Made by a program: the position numbers and the translations under genes. Below are positions 22,495 to 34,675 of a stretch of DNA of 64,000 bases, one piece after another. The DNA comes from Allium sativum (taxonomy: Eukaryota > Streptophyta > Magnoliopsida > Asparagales > Amaryllidaceae). How positions within the stretch are numbered: position 1 is the stretch's first letter; each line of letters opens with the position of its first letter. The stretch spans positions 108,914,625 to 108,978,624 of the forward strand of contig CM060911.1 in NCBI GenBank assembly GCA_030737875.1, read 5' to 3'. The notes beneath the pieces are model-generated. The model was not told where the DNA came from and made no database searches. It worked only from the letters and a program-made list of their open reading frames with translations.

Positions 22495-23999
22495 AGCCCT
22501 AAGCTGGCATGTCTCCTACTCAATGCATCAGCCACCGCATTGCCCTTTCTCGGTGTATATGCGATGTCGAAATCATAGGAAGCTAAGAACTCTAACCATC
22601 TCTGCTGACGGAGATTCAGATCTTTCTGAGAGAAGAGATACTTCAACGACTTATGATCTGTAAACAGCTCAAATCTTTCTCCCAAGAGATAGTGTCTCCA
22701 CATCTTTAATGCAAACACGATCGCTGCCAATTCTAAATCATGGGTAGGGTATCTTCTCTCGTGCGGTTTCAATTGCCGACTTGCATAGGCTACTACCCTA
22801 CCGCCTTGCATCAATACAACACCCAGTCCAGTACCACAAGCATCCGTGTATACCGTCATCTCTTCATTCCCCTTAGGGATGACTAACACTGGTGCGCATG
22901 TCAACTTGTCCTTTAGACTCTTGAATGCATTCTCGCACCTTTCATCCCAGACAAAAGCTTGATTCTTCTTGGTCAACTGGATCAATGGTGCCGCTATCTT
23001 GGAGAAACCTTGGATAAACTTACGATAATATCCAGCTAACCCCAAGAAACTTCTTACATCTGTTGCATTCTTGGGCGTAGGCCAATCCTGTACCGTAGCC
23101 ACCTTCACAGGGTCCACGGCAATACCATTCTCGGAAACAACATGACCGAAGAACCTCACTTCCCTCCTCCAGAAGTAACACTTAGAAAACTTTGCTTTCA
23201 ATTGGTGTTTTCTCAACACCTCCATCACTATTCTTAAATGTTCCTTGTGTTCTTCCTCTGTCCTCGAGTAGACCAAAATATCATCATCAAACACAAGGAC
23301 AAACTTATTCAACTGATCTCTGAATACCCTATTCATAATATCCACAAAATATGCTGGGGCATTGGTCAGCCCGAATGGCATGACCAACCACTCATAAAAT
23401 CCAGATGGCGTTCGAAATGCCGTTTGAGCTATACTCTCAGCTTCCACTCTAAGCTGATGAAAACCTGTCGCGAGATCCAACTGAGAAAATACTCTCGCGC
23501 CACTCAACTGATCGAACAAATCATCTATCCGCGGTAGAGGATACTTGTTCTTCCTCGTCACTTTATTCAACTCGCAGTAGTCTACACACAAACGAAGGGA
23601 ACCATCCGCCTTGGTAGCAAACACAACTGGTGCTCCCCATTCAGAAACACTCCTTCTGATAAATCCCTTCTTCAAAAGATCGCTGACTTGCACCTCGAGC
23701 TCTCGCTGCTCCCTTGGTGCCATATGACGAAGTGGCATCACTATAGGTCTGGCATCTTTTACCAAATCAATACGGAACTCAATCTCTTGATGTGGTGGAA
23801 GCCCGGTCACTTCTTCGAAAACATCCGGATACTGGCCAACCACGGGCAAACCTGACAACTCACTATGTGGAATGTCGAGGGAGTTTAGAAAACTAGCCAA
23901 TACCCCCTTACTGGGTAGACCACCAAACACTATCCTCCGCCCATCATCCGCTCTAGCTGTCACCATAAAGCCCTTACAGTCTACCACCACCCCGTATCT
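22485..23999 (-). pseudogene. pol: Element 2 pol, 5' part: reverse transcriptase and RNase H
   Basis: In phase with gag-protease after a TGA at 24002-24000. Landmarks: [33 protein letters not shown], and the RT active site reading FDDD where the family has VDD preceded by a hydrophobic residue. RNase H shows [19 protein letters not shown] and TDHKSLKYL, ending near ADALSRR. A frameshift near 22490 separates it from the integrase. Confidence 0.92.
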
Positions 24000-25319
24000 T
24001 CAGAGCCAATCTACTCCCAAAATAATGCCAAACCCAGTAAAGCCCAAAACAAAGCAATCACAAACAAACATGCATCCATGACTCAATAAGACCACATTAC
24101 GACAAATCATGCTAAGGCTAGTCGAACCACCAATCGGGTTCGTCACTACTAAAGGTCTATCGACAATCTCGGGCTCCAATCCTAACCTATCTACCAGGTC
24201 ACTAGATATGAAAGAACTGGAAGCTCCGGTATCAAACAAAACTCTAACAGGAACATCATAAACAGAAAGCATACCTTGAATGACGACATTCTTTCCCTTC
24301 TCCGCCGCAGTTGGGGCATTCGACGAAGAAGGAATAGCATTAAGGGCATATGCTTTCACCATTTGCTTTTCTTTGGGGGGTTGCGGACACTTGTCCTTGT
24401 GATGTCCCATTTGGCCACAGTTGAAGCACTTCCTATCCGCTGGCTTGGCCCGACACTTGTCCTTGTGATGGCCCTTCTTACCACAGCTGAAGCACTCCAC
24501 ATCTTGCTTATTCTTTTTCTTCTGGCCATCCTTAGTCTGGCTCTGCTTTCTCTTATTCTGGGAACCACCCTTGCCTCCACCACTTGCTTGTGGCTTTGGC
24601 TCCTCTGCAGATGCAACCTCAGTCTTCGGCTTAGGGTAGAGACTTTCTGATCTCAATGCTTTCCCCACAATCGACTCAAACGTCTCATCGATGTGGTTAA
24701 TAAGCCTTTCCCCCAAGTACTGATCCAAACCAGTTATGAATTTCTCATTCTTCTTCTCGGCAGTATCAATAAGAGATAACCCATACTTCGACAAAGTGTC
24801 GAATTCAGCAATATACTCCGAGACAGCTCTGCCATTCTGCTTGAGCTCCAAGAATTTCTTAAACAGCACTGACTTCTGAGCAGCTGGAATGAACTTCTCG
24901 CTAAAGCAAACCTTAAACTGCTCCCAAGTAATCTGATCTTCAGGTGTAGCTGCCTTTATAGCATTCCACCAATTCATTGCCCGCCTTTGCAGCTGACGGG
25001 ACGCTAGCTTTCTCTTCATCGCATCCTCGATACCCAAATCCTCGAAGATACGTTCGCAACTATCCAACCAATCCTGAACATCCGTAGCCGACTCCGTTCC
25101 GTGGAACGGCTTCCCACCAAGGCTAGTATAATCCTTGTTCAGCTTGGCGAAGTCGACTCTAGGCGCCTGCACTATTGGACCACCACCATTCCCACCATTG
25201 GGAGCTGCCCTCTGCACATCTCTAAGCATCTCTCTCATGAGGTCAATAAACATCGTCCTCATGTCAGCAGCATTCCCATTATTGGCTCCCCTACCAGCAC
25301 CTCTAGTATATCGGCTCAT
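24000..25319 (-). pseudogene. gag: Element 2 gag and protease
   Basis: The likely start is the ATG at 25319-25317 (MSRYTRGAGR), where the gag-like sequence begins; the frame is open about 63 bases further upstream. It has a gag capsid domain (GGKPFHGTESATDVQDWLD, then ELKQNGRAVSEYIAEFDTL), a Lys-rich linker and two CX2CX4HX4C knuckles (CFSCGKKGHHKDKC and CFNCGQMGHHKDKC). The protease follows with VLFDTGASSSFISS. The frame ends at TGA after GVDWL; the same phase continues [10 protein letters not shown], so the stop is a single change, most simply CGA to TGA. Confidence 0.9.
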
Positions 25320-25505
25320 CGTCAATCTGAAAAGGGAAACGATTAACGACCCCATAGTGGTGCTAGTGCAGTACGACTTCATTCTTATACTAATAATAGT
25401 ATATATATATAACTTTTAAAAACCAAAGTAATCACAAATACGCTCTCTCGTATATGTATACTATCTCTCCCTGATAACTTCCCTAGGTTAACTATGCAAC
25501 CTAGA

Positions 25506-25517
25506 GCTCTGATACCA
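25506..25517 (-). other. Primer binding site, element 2
   Basis: Sense strand TGGTATCAGAGC, the exact plant initiator-Met-tRNA complement, two bases from the LTR end at 25520. Confidence 0.95.
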
Positions 25518-25519
25518 AG

Positions 25520-28013
25520 TGTGACGGCCCGCCCCACACCAGCCTGCATTTCCTTCGAAAGTGCGCTGTACACATACCCAACTAGCACGGGACGGTCGTC
25601 AAAGAAATGAAAGAAGAGAATAAACTAATCAAGGAACCTGTAGAATGTCTCACAGCGCATGGAATAAAATATAATAATAATAACATACTTGACATAAAAC
25701 AGGTTAGACAGTGCATAAGCTGATAACTAAAATCAACATCAGAGCAGCGAAAATCCAAATACAGCTTATTACAACTTTCCAAATTTACTGTCTCTAAACA
25801 AAAGAAATCTAAAGTAGAAGATGCACCACTAATGCCTAAGCAGTGATCTTCAACAACACAGGGAGAATACTATATATATATTACGTGGAAGCCTCCTGCT
25901 CGTCTCCGGATCATCTACCCGTGCATCACCAGCTAACCTGTCTCTAGTCTGCTCGTGTGAGCACCCAGAGTAATAAGAGGAGACATAAAACTCTGGGTCA
26001 GACATAAAGCCTGGTATGAGCGATAAACCTCTAAACAGAACAATAACAGGTATACTAAACCATACCTGAACCTGGACCTTCGACCAAGGAGTTAGTACCA
26101 CATACCGTACAGTACTCTAAGGTGCCATAATAAATAGTGTAAAGAATACGGGGGAGGGGTGTACATGTCATAATGATAGCAAACAACTCATCCATAGCAA
26201 CCATCCTCACATCTCTCACTCAGTGCGTAAAGCGTACGATATCCACCACTGTCAATCACTAGACCCATCGAAGTAGTGACGGAGTTCAACTTGTACAACT
26301 ACTGCTACTACCAAGCTTACCACATGGAGTCATGACCAAATCTTTACAAATGACCTCACTTCATTGGTCTATAGCCCTTTAGTCGTACCTAGGCCACTGT
26401 GGCCCTGAATCCGTTCACGTACTTCCCATACATAGTGATCCAAAGTCATAGACATCGATAGCCCCTTAGCACACGTCCCGCAGCAAAGCCCAATCATGAA
26501 GTGAACTCATTGGTTCCCAACTGGATCCTGAGCTCTAACTTCCCATATTGGACTACCTTTGCATCTCGGGTTATTGGTCAATACTGGGTCGGGTCGGGTT
26601 CCTTTCAAGCCATCGGTTCGGGTCGGGTCCACTGCGTTGCGTTGGTGCATGGTCTTCCTCTGATAGCGGTTCGGTTCGGGTCCACTCCATCGCATCGGTT
26701 CGGGTCGGGTGTCCCACCTCGGGTTGGGTAGGGTGCCATCTCCCTTCCAGTTCGTGCTTCCGCTCCGATCCGCTCCCTCGTTCTTCACATGCTCCGATCC
26801 GATCCCTCCTTCTTTATCCGATCCTAGTTCAATTAGCGTGGCCTTCCTTCTTACCAGTTCTCCCAAGTGTCAAGTTCCGATCCGAGCCCTTCGTCCTTAA
26901 GTTGATCCGATCCCTAGCTTAACCAACATGGCCTTCCTTTTTGCCGAGCCTCTTTTGTGCCAGACTCCAGTTCGGGTCGGGTTCCTTGCTCAGGTCTCCA
27001 ATCCGATCCGAGCCCATATCCGATCCGATCCGAAACCCTACACAACTTTCTGCAACTTTTTCCAGCAACTTGTTTACGCCATTCGACGATGTTTTTGATA
27101 AATCTAACTATACTAATCAATCACAAATCATGTCAAACAGTCATAGCAACATAGCAAACTAACCACAAACACCTAAACAATGAATTCATATGTCAAAATG
27201 GATCAAATATACCCAAAACCCCATAATTTCCCTTAAGCATGTTTAAGCAAAACTAATCATAGGGTTAACAAAACTTAATCAAATTAAACCAAATTTCTAC
27301 CAGAGGCGTAAAATATTATTTTCGAATTTATAGACATTTTTCCAGAATTTACTAGTGTATAAATTCGCTAATCACTCACCTTGGCCACAAACGAAATTCT
27401 CAGAACTGAAACCTTGCTGATTTGGGCGAATACTGATGTCTAACAGCAGCTCTAGCCTTGCTTTCGTGTTTCCTCTCCTTAATTTGATGTAGATTAAGCC
27501 AAAACTTGATTAGAAAGTGATTTGGGGATGTTTCTAGACATTGGCAGCCATTGTTAGGGTTCAAGAATGAAAGTGGCGGCTGAGAAATATGGATAGGATC
27601 TTTCTCTCACTGATTTCAGCCTCCTCCTTACCCTAATCCCGAAATCCCCCATTGGGTCTAGCTGTTAATCACCCGGTTAAGCCCAATTAAGCTGTTTTCA
27701 CCATCTGAAACTTGTTTCAGCCATATCTCCCAAACGGTGAGTCCGTTTGGCTACTGTGACCACTCTACGGAATTGTAAACCATCATCCGGAGCCAATGGA
27801 AGTGGTTTCAGATCAAAATTCCTTTCCAGTCAAAAGTTATGCCCAAAACAGTACCAACTAGGGGTAAAATGGTCATTTAAAAATTGACAGAAATTATGAA
27901 CATGGGAAATGACCCCAATAGTCGTCTCCCAAAGTTACATGACAATACGACTTCGTGAGTGAAAGAAATAAATATTTTATGATCCTATGATACGTAGAAT
28001 ACGGGTCGTTACA
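25520..28013 (-). repeat. Element 2 5' LTR (2,494 bp)
   Basis: Matches 18211-20788 except for scattered substitutions and deletions of 51 bp (at the GCTAATC at 27367), about 19 bp in the GGGTCGGGT block, and 6 bp near 25740. It is followed by GTTTA at 28014-28018. Confidence 0.95.
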
Positions 28014-29723
28014 GTTTAACTGCTAAGCTTTGGTAAGGAATGTGGTGAAACTCCATGTAGGAGTTTGAGGAAACCCAAGAAACTTAGTTTTCCATCTGAA
28101 TGCCTAATCCAGTCTTGAAAACAACATGAATTGATACTGATGGACCAAGCCCAAGCTCCTATACAAAAATATGCACTATATTGTTAAAAATCAAAATAAA
28201 ACATAATCAAAAATTTTCATTAATGATATTTTGGTTTGCAATTATTTATGTTTGTATCCTAAATTAGCACATAACCCCCTCCCAAAAAGTCTAAGCATAC
28301 AACCGTAGACGGTTTGTGCCCAAAAATACATCGGCAAGATGATCACAATTCAAATCTTCTAGGTATCTACGTCATAATCCCACAAAATAAATAACATAAA
28401 ATTTAGTCTACGACTCTACAAACATGACTTTGAAACCACTATCATGAGCTGTACTGGTGAACTCTGATCTCTACTAATAACCAAAATGCAAATGAGATAC
28501 TAAAAGCATTGGTGCTTGTTTTCCTTGGCTTCTAGAAACTACCCTTCCAGTTATGAATAATAGAAGTAAATACATACACTAATATATTTCTAATGTAATT
28601 TTTCAGTCGTTTACCATGCATGAACTTGCATAATTTAATTTTGAAAAACACAAGAAATTATAGGTTGTAGTGCAGATGATCTTCACAAAATCAAGAATGA
28701 TGAAACTAGAGATATATTCCAACAAAAGCTAAAGGAATAGCTATGGATACCTCGCCTTTTTCAATTTGGTGTTACTCAAGCTGAATATATGAAGGAAAAA
28801 AAGCAAAAGATTGCCATTATATCGCAATCAGCCGTCAATTATTCAGCCAAATCAAGCTTGTTGTTGGAAGCAATCTCTAAAAAGACGGAGTCCAACATTT
28901 AGGTTTATCATCGGTATTTTTATTTCAGCCGAATCAAGCTTGTTGTTGGAAGAAATCTCTAAAAAGACAGAGTCCAACATTTAGTTTTATCATCATTATT
29001 TTTATTTCAGTAGTTTCATTTTTTCAAATGATAATGGTACTTTTAATTTATTTATTTAAATAAATTAGTTTATTTGTTTGGGATTTATTTATTACATCTT
29101 ACTGTTGTGTTTATTTTATTTCAATTAAATATTCACTGATATAATGATATGTTCTGAGCTTATATTTATTTCATTTCTCTTTTTATTTCATGATTCCATT
29201 AACGGTTTATAGTTGCAAAATAACTAAACATTAAGATTATATTGATCCTACTTGATATATAATAAAGATGCATGTATGTTCTTGTAACTAATTCGAATCA
29301 ATACATTGATAGTGTATTCTTGTTTCAAATTGGTATACATGTGAAATTCAGTTTATTTGAATTTATACTTTAGTATTTGCTTTCATTTTCTCTTAAATTA
29401 CCCTATAATTTTTAAAATAAAATCTAATTTGAAAAATGTTTTAACAAATTTTTTATTTCATATTGAGCATTAATGGTCGGTTTTTCCCACCGTTGTACGG
29501 TAATACTTGTTTCTTAAAGAATAAAAAAATAGTTAACATTTGCAAGAAGGTTTAGTTTCATGTCTATTACTACTAACCTATATATTTCTCTGCAATTACT
29601 ACAATGTTTTCTGATATAATACATACCAGTAAGGTAAATCCTGGCAACAACTGAAACTATTACTAAAAAAAAGTTGAAGAGAATCTTAAAAGCCGAATAA
29701 TGATTTCCACCAAGTAATAAACA
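28014..29723. other. AT-rich spacer with an 82-bp tandem duplication
   Basis: The first five bases are the right GTTTA duplication. An 82-bp unit (TCAGCC...AATCAAGCTTGTTG) occurs twice in tandem at 28843-28924 and 28925-29006. No gene is supported. Confidence 0.6.
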
Positions 29724-30064
29724 TACTACAAAAAAAATGAACTAAAGACCGAAAATTTCGGTTTCTAATGTAATCATCAGTCTTTAGACTATATTCAGAA
29801 ACTGAACAAAGACCGAAATTTCAGTCTTTAAATGTCCAGTCTTAAATAAAATTATGACTGAAAAGTTCGGTCTTAAAAATGTAAAGACTGATATTTCGGT
29901 ATAAAAAGTTTTCGAACCTAAACTTTAAAGACTGAGGTGTAATATGTATTTAGTCTTAAATTTAATGACCAATATTTCAGTTTCAAATACATTTGAAACT
30001 GAATTTTAGTTTTTAGTCAGTCTTAAGTTGTGTCCTAACTATTGAATTGCATTTTAAACTCAGT
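29724..30064. mobile_element. CACTA-like transposon subterminal repeat region (possible)
   Basis: Begins TACTACAAAAAAAA, close to the plant CACTA terminus CACTACAAGAAAA. It is followed by many copies, in both orientations, of a motif like AAAGACYGAAATTTCGGTCTT. Such clustered inverted subterminal repeats are typical of CACTA (En/Spm) ends. The solo LTR at 30070 interrupts it, and one more copy (CAGTCTTTAAATC) follows that LTR at 34218. The other end was not found. Confidence 0.4.
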
Positions 30065-31308
30065 CTACATGTAACACCCTACCTCCGTTAAGGTCACTCA
30101 CAAAGGGAACGCCTTAACTTCAGTGGAGCGCTTTAGGTAAAAGATGCAGATAAATTACAAGACAGACAAATTTAAACAGCAGAAAATAAAACTTTACTTC
30201 ATTGATAAAACCGTTTGTACAACAATTGTTTTCCAATACCAAAGTATCCGCCTTACATAACAAAATAAAGAAGCATAAAATAACATTTATATTCCCCAAT
30301 GTAGCATGAGCCATCCATAGCAATGGAAAAGAGAATCCAAGCAAGACTTCGACTGATCTTCAAGCTTGGAAGGAGATGTGGTCCAAACTAAGCTGAGCTA
30401 TTCCCTCCCTGACTACCTGGAGGGGGGTAAATGAAAGAAAAGAGGCGAAAGCAAACTAGGTCAGACAGAAGTCTGGTAAGCTCAGTGATTTTTAGCATTT
30501 AAACAAGGAAATGGGTCATGACATGAATAAACTAAATATAAGACTAAACCATAGTAGCAAGATAACATGGGATAAGAAGGGGATATGATATGGCAAGATA
30601 AACTGAATGTACTGATAAACTGGATATACTGATAAACTGAATGCACTTCTACTCCTTCTCTGCTTTGCGACTACCCTGTTATACTGATTTCTATATCTCT
30701 GCACCACCTAACCAGTGTCCAAACTAGTAATCTATATAAAATGATCATAAGATAACGTGATCCCAATCCCCGTAATTGTGGTTGCCTTCAGGTGCACATC
30801 TATTATGGGGATTCCATTTATTACCTAGATCTAATCTAGGGTTTACTATTGAGTGCTTACTAGATTCAACCAGGGTTTACGCTACCCAGGGCCACTGCGG
30901 TTATGCTACCTATTGAACGCTTCTCGGATTCAGGGTTTATGCAACCCAGGTCCAACTAGGGATTATGCTACTATGTGTATTAATTTTCCATGTGTCAGTC
31001 GGCCTTCTCTTGCATGTAGATACTCTGTGCTAGCCCCACCATAAGGTGTATCAAGCCTTATGATAGCGACTCGACACGATTCAAGATGCACAGTGTATAA
31101 CTACTAGTACCCAGTGCCTGCTTTTTCCCACTCCGGAGTATGTGCACACCCGTAAACGATCGGAACCTACACTGACGTACCCCCTGCCATTATCTTTGAC
31201 CGCTTATAATCAGCCCAGTAGTCGTGCCCCACCCTGCCTAGTTTCAGGGTACCATGATACATCTATGTGGGTTACTGCTGAAATGGGTCCCCGTTACTAG
31301 GGTTTCCT

Positions 31309-32075
31309 GCTGGTTAAGTTTGTGGACCTAAATATACAAATATTACCCACCTATACAAGGTGTACTTAACCCTCCCACCGATTCTAGCATTTTTCTTAAT
31401 GGTTAAGTTTTGTGGGCCTATATATACAAATATTACCCACCTATACGAGGTGTACTTAACCTCCTACTCGTCAAGTCGTGTTGGTTAAGTGGTTCTTATT
31501 AACTAAACCTTTCTTGCTTATAATGTTGGATTGGTTAAGTGTGATTTATTAACTTAACCCCGTTCATTCATCAGGTTATATTGGTTAAGTATTTCCCATT
31601 TAACTTAACCCCATTCGCTCGTCAATTTTTATTGGTCAAGTGTCATTAATCAATTCAAGTTAACTTAACCCATCCACCAGTCACGTCATGTTGGTTAAGT
31701 GTTTCCTTCTGGTGTTGACTCGACCCTACCTCAAATCATGTTATATTGGTTAAGTATTGTTCTCGTGTTAACTTAACCCTTCCCATACATCATGTCATAT
31801 AATTGGTTAAGTGTTTTCCTCATGTATTACTTAACCCCACCACATGTCATTATATATTTTGGTTAAGTGTTACCTTAGTTAACTTAACCCTATCATCTCC
31901 TTAATTAACATGTTACAACGGTTAAGTTTTCTAAATTTACTTAACCTCACCCACTTGTCTAGTTAACATGTTATTACGGTTAAGTGTTCTAAATTTACTT
32001 AACCTCACCCACTTGTCTAGTTAACATGTTATTACGGCTAAGTGTTTCCCTAATTACTTAACCTCACCATTTCGA
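31309..32075 (-). repeat. Array of ~13 GGTTAAGT...ACTTAACC hairpin units
   Basis: About thirteen units of 45-80 bp, each with GGTTAAGT, a 10-45-nt loop and ACTTAACC, an 8-bp perfect inverted repeat; a few units are degenerate. The last two full units (around 31918-32035) are nearly identical, and the first two share a longer TATACAAATATTACCCACC loop. Element 1 has similar ACTTAACC/GGTTAAGT pairs near 2458-2495, and the outer LTR a remnant near 13344-13385. Confidence 0.8.
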
Positions 32076-32132
32076 GCTTGATTTATTCATGAGCCTTAAT
32101 TAATTAATTAATTAAAGCACCAACCACTCACA

Positions 32133-32328
32133 TTAGACAGATATTGTTGTGGTTGTTGGATGTGCCGGTCGGTTCCGGGCAGGTTTACACCACAACTCAG
32201 TCTAACACGGGTCTTTCTGGGCTTGATGCACTAACCACCCAAAATTAGACAGGTATTGTTGTGGTCACTGGATGTCCCGATCGGTTCCGGGCAGTTTTAC
32301 ACCATAACTCAGTCTAACCTCGGGTTAG
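32133..32328 (-). other. Tandem hairpin pair in the solo LTR
   Basis: Hairpin 32133-32205: TTAGAC with GTCTAA, TTGTGGT with ACCACAA. Hairpin 32231-32328: CTAACC with GGTTAG, TTAGAC with GTCTAA, TTGTGGT with ACCATAA (one G-U type pair). The conserved apex contains GGTTCCGGGCAG. It is the third family with this module. Confidence 0.75.
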
Positions 32329-33059
32329 GCATATTCGTCTTTTACTAAATTTACATATTTACTATTTATGTAAATTTTCTGTAAATCAATTTAGCCTAGA
32401 TCATATTCAACAGTCATGCAAATTAACATATTTATATTCTATGCCCAAAACTTGATTTACCTATCAATCAGCCCAACTTGCAGTTTATACCAATTTTAGA
32501 TTTAATATTCCCCTTTTACAATTCATGCCCAATCTAGATTAATATTCCAATTTACGGTCCATGTCAAAACTAGATTTAATATTCTAGTTTACCGTTTATG
32601 TCCAAAACTTGGTTTACACGCCAATTACACACTTTGCGGCCAATTAAATTTATCAATTTATACCCAAGTCTAACATGCATGTAAATCATTCACTATTATA
32701 GCAAATTTAGATTATGCCAATTATTATGCCAAATTAACTTAATTAAGCTACGCCGAATCCCCACATCATAATCGTACGTATAACATGATTTCACAAGTTT
32801 TCTATGTAATCATGAAATGGCACTAAATCAAAGGAATGGGGGATAAGCACAAGAATTAACATAAAAGAATAGCCATGCAAGAATGAACCAAATACAAAAA
32901 TAATGGTTCCAATGGGTTTGATGTACATAACAGTGAATTGGAATAAACTAGACAAGTTACACCCCAAAAATGGGATCCAACATAATTAAGGGAATAGGCA
33001 TAAGTGATTTGGTCCAACATAATGCTAGTTCGAAGTACAACCTAATAGGTTAATGGGAA

Positions 33060-33390
33060 TAGGAATAAGTCACTGACTACAATAGTTATAGGCAATTAAC
33101 CACAATAGTCATGGGCGACTAATCACAATAGTTTCTTAATCAATGTCATAGGCAATAGTCTCATAGTCATAAATCTTGGTAATAGTCTCATAGTCATGAA
33201 TCATATGCAATAGTCTCAAAATTATGAATCATAGTCATAGTCATAGGTAACAGTCTTATAGTCATAGTCATATGTAATAGTCTCTTTGTTATGGATCATA
33301 GTCATAGGCGATAGTTTCATGGGCAATAGTTTCATAGTCATAGTCTTAGGCAAAAGTCCCATAATCATAGTCATTGGCAATTAGCCACAA
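33060..33390. repeat. CATAGTCATAG-type short repeats in the solo LTR
   Basis: A degenerate array of about 20-30-bp units with CATAGTCATAG and GCAATAGTCTCATAG. It is not seen in the other two families. Confidence 0.7.
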
Positions 33391-33910
33391 TAAGTTCTAG
33401 GCCACAATTGAGAATCAGATCCAAAGGCATAGATAATGTTAGATTTGACATAAGCACGAATCAAAGATAATTAACTTGCAAATTGGTATAGTTCTATATT
33501 TTGATTCATTACATTCACAACTCCAATTACAAGTTCAAATCTAAGGAATAACCGAACTTACAGTGATCGGTTTAGAAGAGGATAATAAGATAGCGTTGTG
33601 GCGATTTGCTATGATTCGCGTGACGTTGCTTGAAGCAGAATGCCTACGGTCCAACTTGAAGCTTTAACTTGATTCTCTTTTAATTCAGTTTGGAAGAAGA
33701 TGCATTAATCCTAGTTTTGATTCCAACAGAGTAGCGACGCCATTTTTTTATTTTTAATTAGAATTGAGGCAGAGTATAGGAAAAATGAAATTGTGTGGAG
33801 AGAAAGCTAGGTTTGGGGTGTTTAAATAGCATAGGGGTCATGAATCTGGTCAGAAAGGCGTCCAGGTGCAGAAAAATGGATCTGTCTCCAGATCTGGAAA
33901 ACAGGGGGAG

Positions 33911-33999
33911 GTCGACCTAGGGTCGGCCCTAGTGTTGACCTGTATACCCAGGTCGACCTGTGTAGGTAGGTCGACCCCCAGGTCGACCCTAGTGTCGAC
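33911..33999 (-). promoter_or_regulatory. GTCGAC cluster in the solo LTR U3
   Basis: Five GTCGAC palindromes at 33911, 33952, 33970, 33982 and 33994, plus degenerate copies, upstream of the TATA-like site on the sense strand. The position matches the cluster in element 1. Confidence 0.55.
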
Positions 34000-34216
34000 C
34001 TGCGTCCTATCTGTTTTGAATTTCGGGCTGAAACTTCTGAAGGCCATATCTTCTTCATACGGAGTCCGATTTACGCAAAATTGGACTCTATTCCAAGCAG
34101 AATTTCGAGACAAACGCAATGGCATAGCCCGTTTCCCTTAATTATTCTATTGCAATTTAATTATTCCCTGATTTGTTACTCTTATAAACACAGAAAATAC
34201 GGGGTGTTACACTACA

Positions 34217-34303
34217 CTCAGTCTTTAAATCATTAATAATATAAAATATATTTGTATTCCTAAATGCACAGCAAATATTATGCACATGCGTGCACACACG
34301 CAT

Positions 34304-34348
<45 letters not shown>

Positions 34349-34660
34349 AGTAAAAACATACATACACTCATGTTTGCTTGATCCCAATGATGTCAAGGAC
34401 ACATATTTCATAAACAATCAACATATAACATTCATAACAATTAACAATGCAATATTAGTGGTAATCATCAAACAAATAAAATTTATTCACTATCACATGA
34501 ATAACACAATGTAAACTGCATAACACAGATGATAATATATTAAACTTCAAAATCTCCACAAACACATTTACATAGAAGAAAAATAACAACAACAATGCAT
34601 GTCTATTATATATGTACATTTATTATTCCAACAACAAAAAATGAACAAAGCAAACAAGGA
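34217..34660. other. AT-rich stretch with (CA)n(TA)n microsatellite
   Basis: A (CA)n run at about 34303-34326 is followed by (TA)n to about 34348. Nothing coding is recognised. Confidence 0.8.
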
Positions 34661-34675
34661 AAGCTAGAAAGTCAA

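Larger units (their letters stand above)
18211..28013 (-). mobile_element. Element 2: Ty3/gypsy chromovirus, decayed
   Basis: A 9.8-kb complete insertion with TG...CA LTRs, GTTTA duplications, an exact Met-tRNA primer site and a purine tract, all on the minus strand. Gag-protease and pol are in the usual chromovirus order with a C-terminal chromodomain. Its LTRs are unrelated in sequence to those of element 1 beyond the termini, so it is a different family. Two in-frame stops and a frameshift make it non-autonomous now. Confidence 0.95.
30070..34211 (-). mobile_element. Solo LTR (4,142 bp) of a chromovirus related to the outer element
   Basis: Sense strand starts TGTAACACCCCG at 34211 and ends GGTGTTACA at 30070. 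It is flanked by CTACA on both sides (30065-30069 and 34212-34216), which proves insertion as an LTR element; no internal region or primer site is present, so the two LTRs recombined. It shares with the outer element and element 1 the 3' end, the hairpin pair and the GTCGAC cluster, but is longer because of an expanded hairpin array. A TATTTAAA at 33828-33821 on the sense strand is a possible TATA box. Confidence 0.9.
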
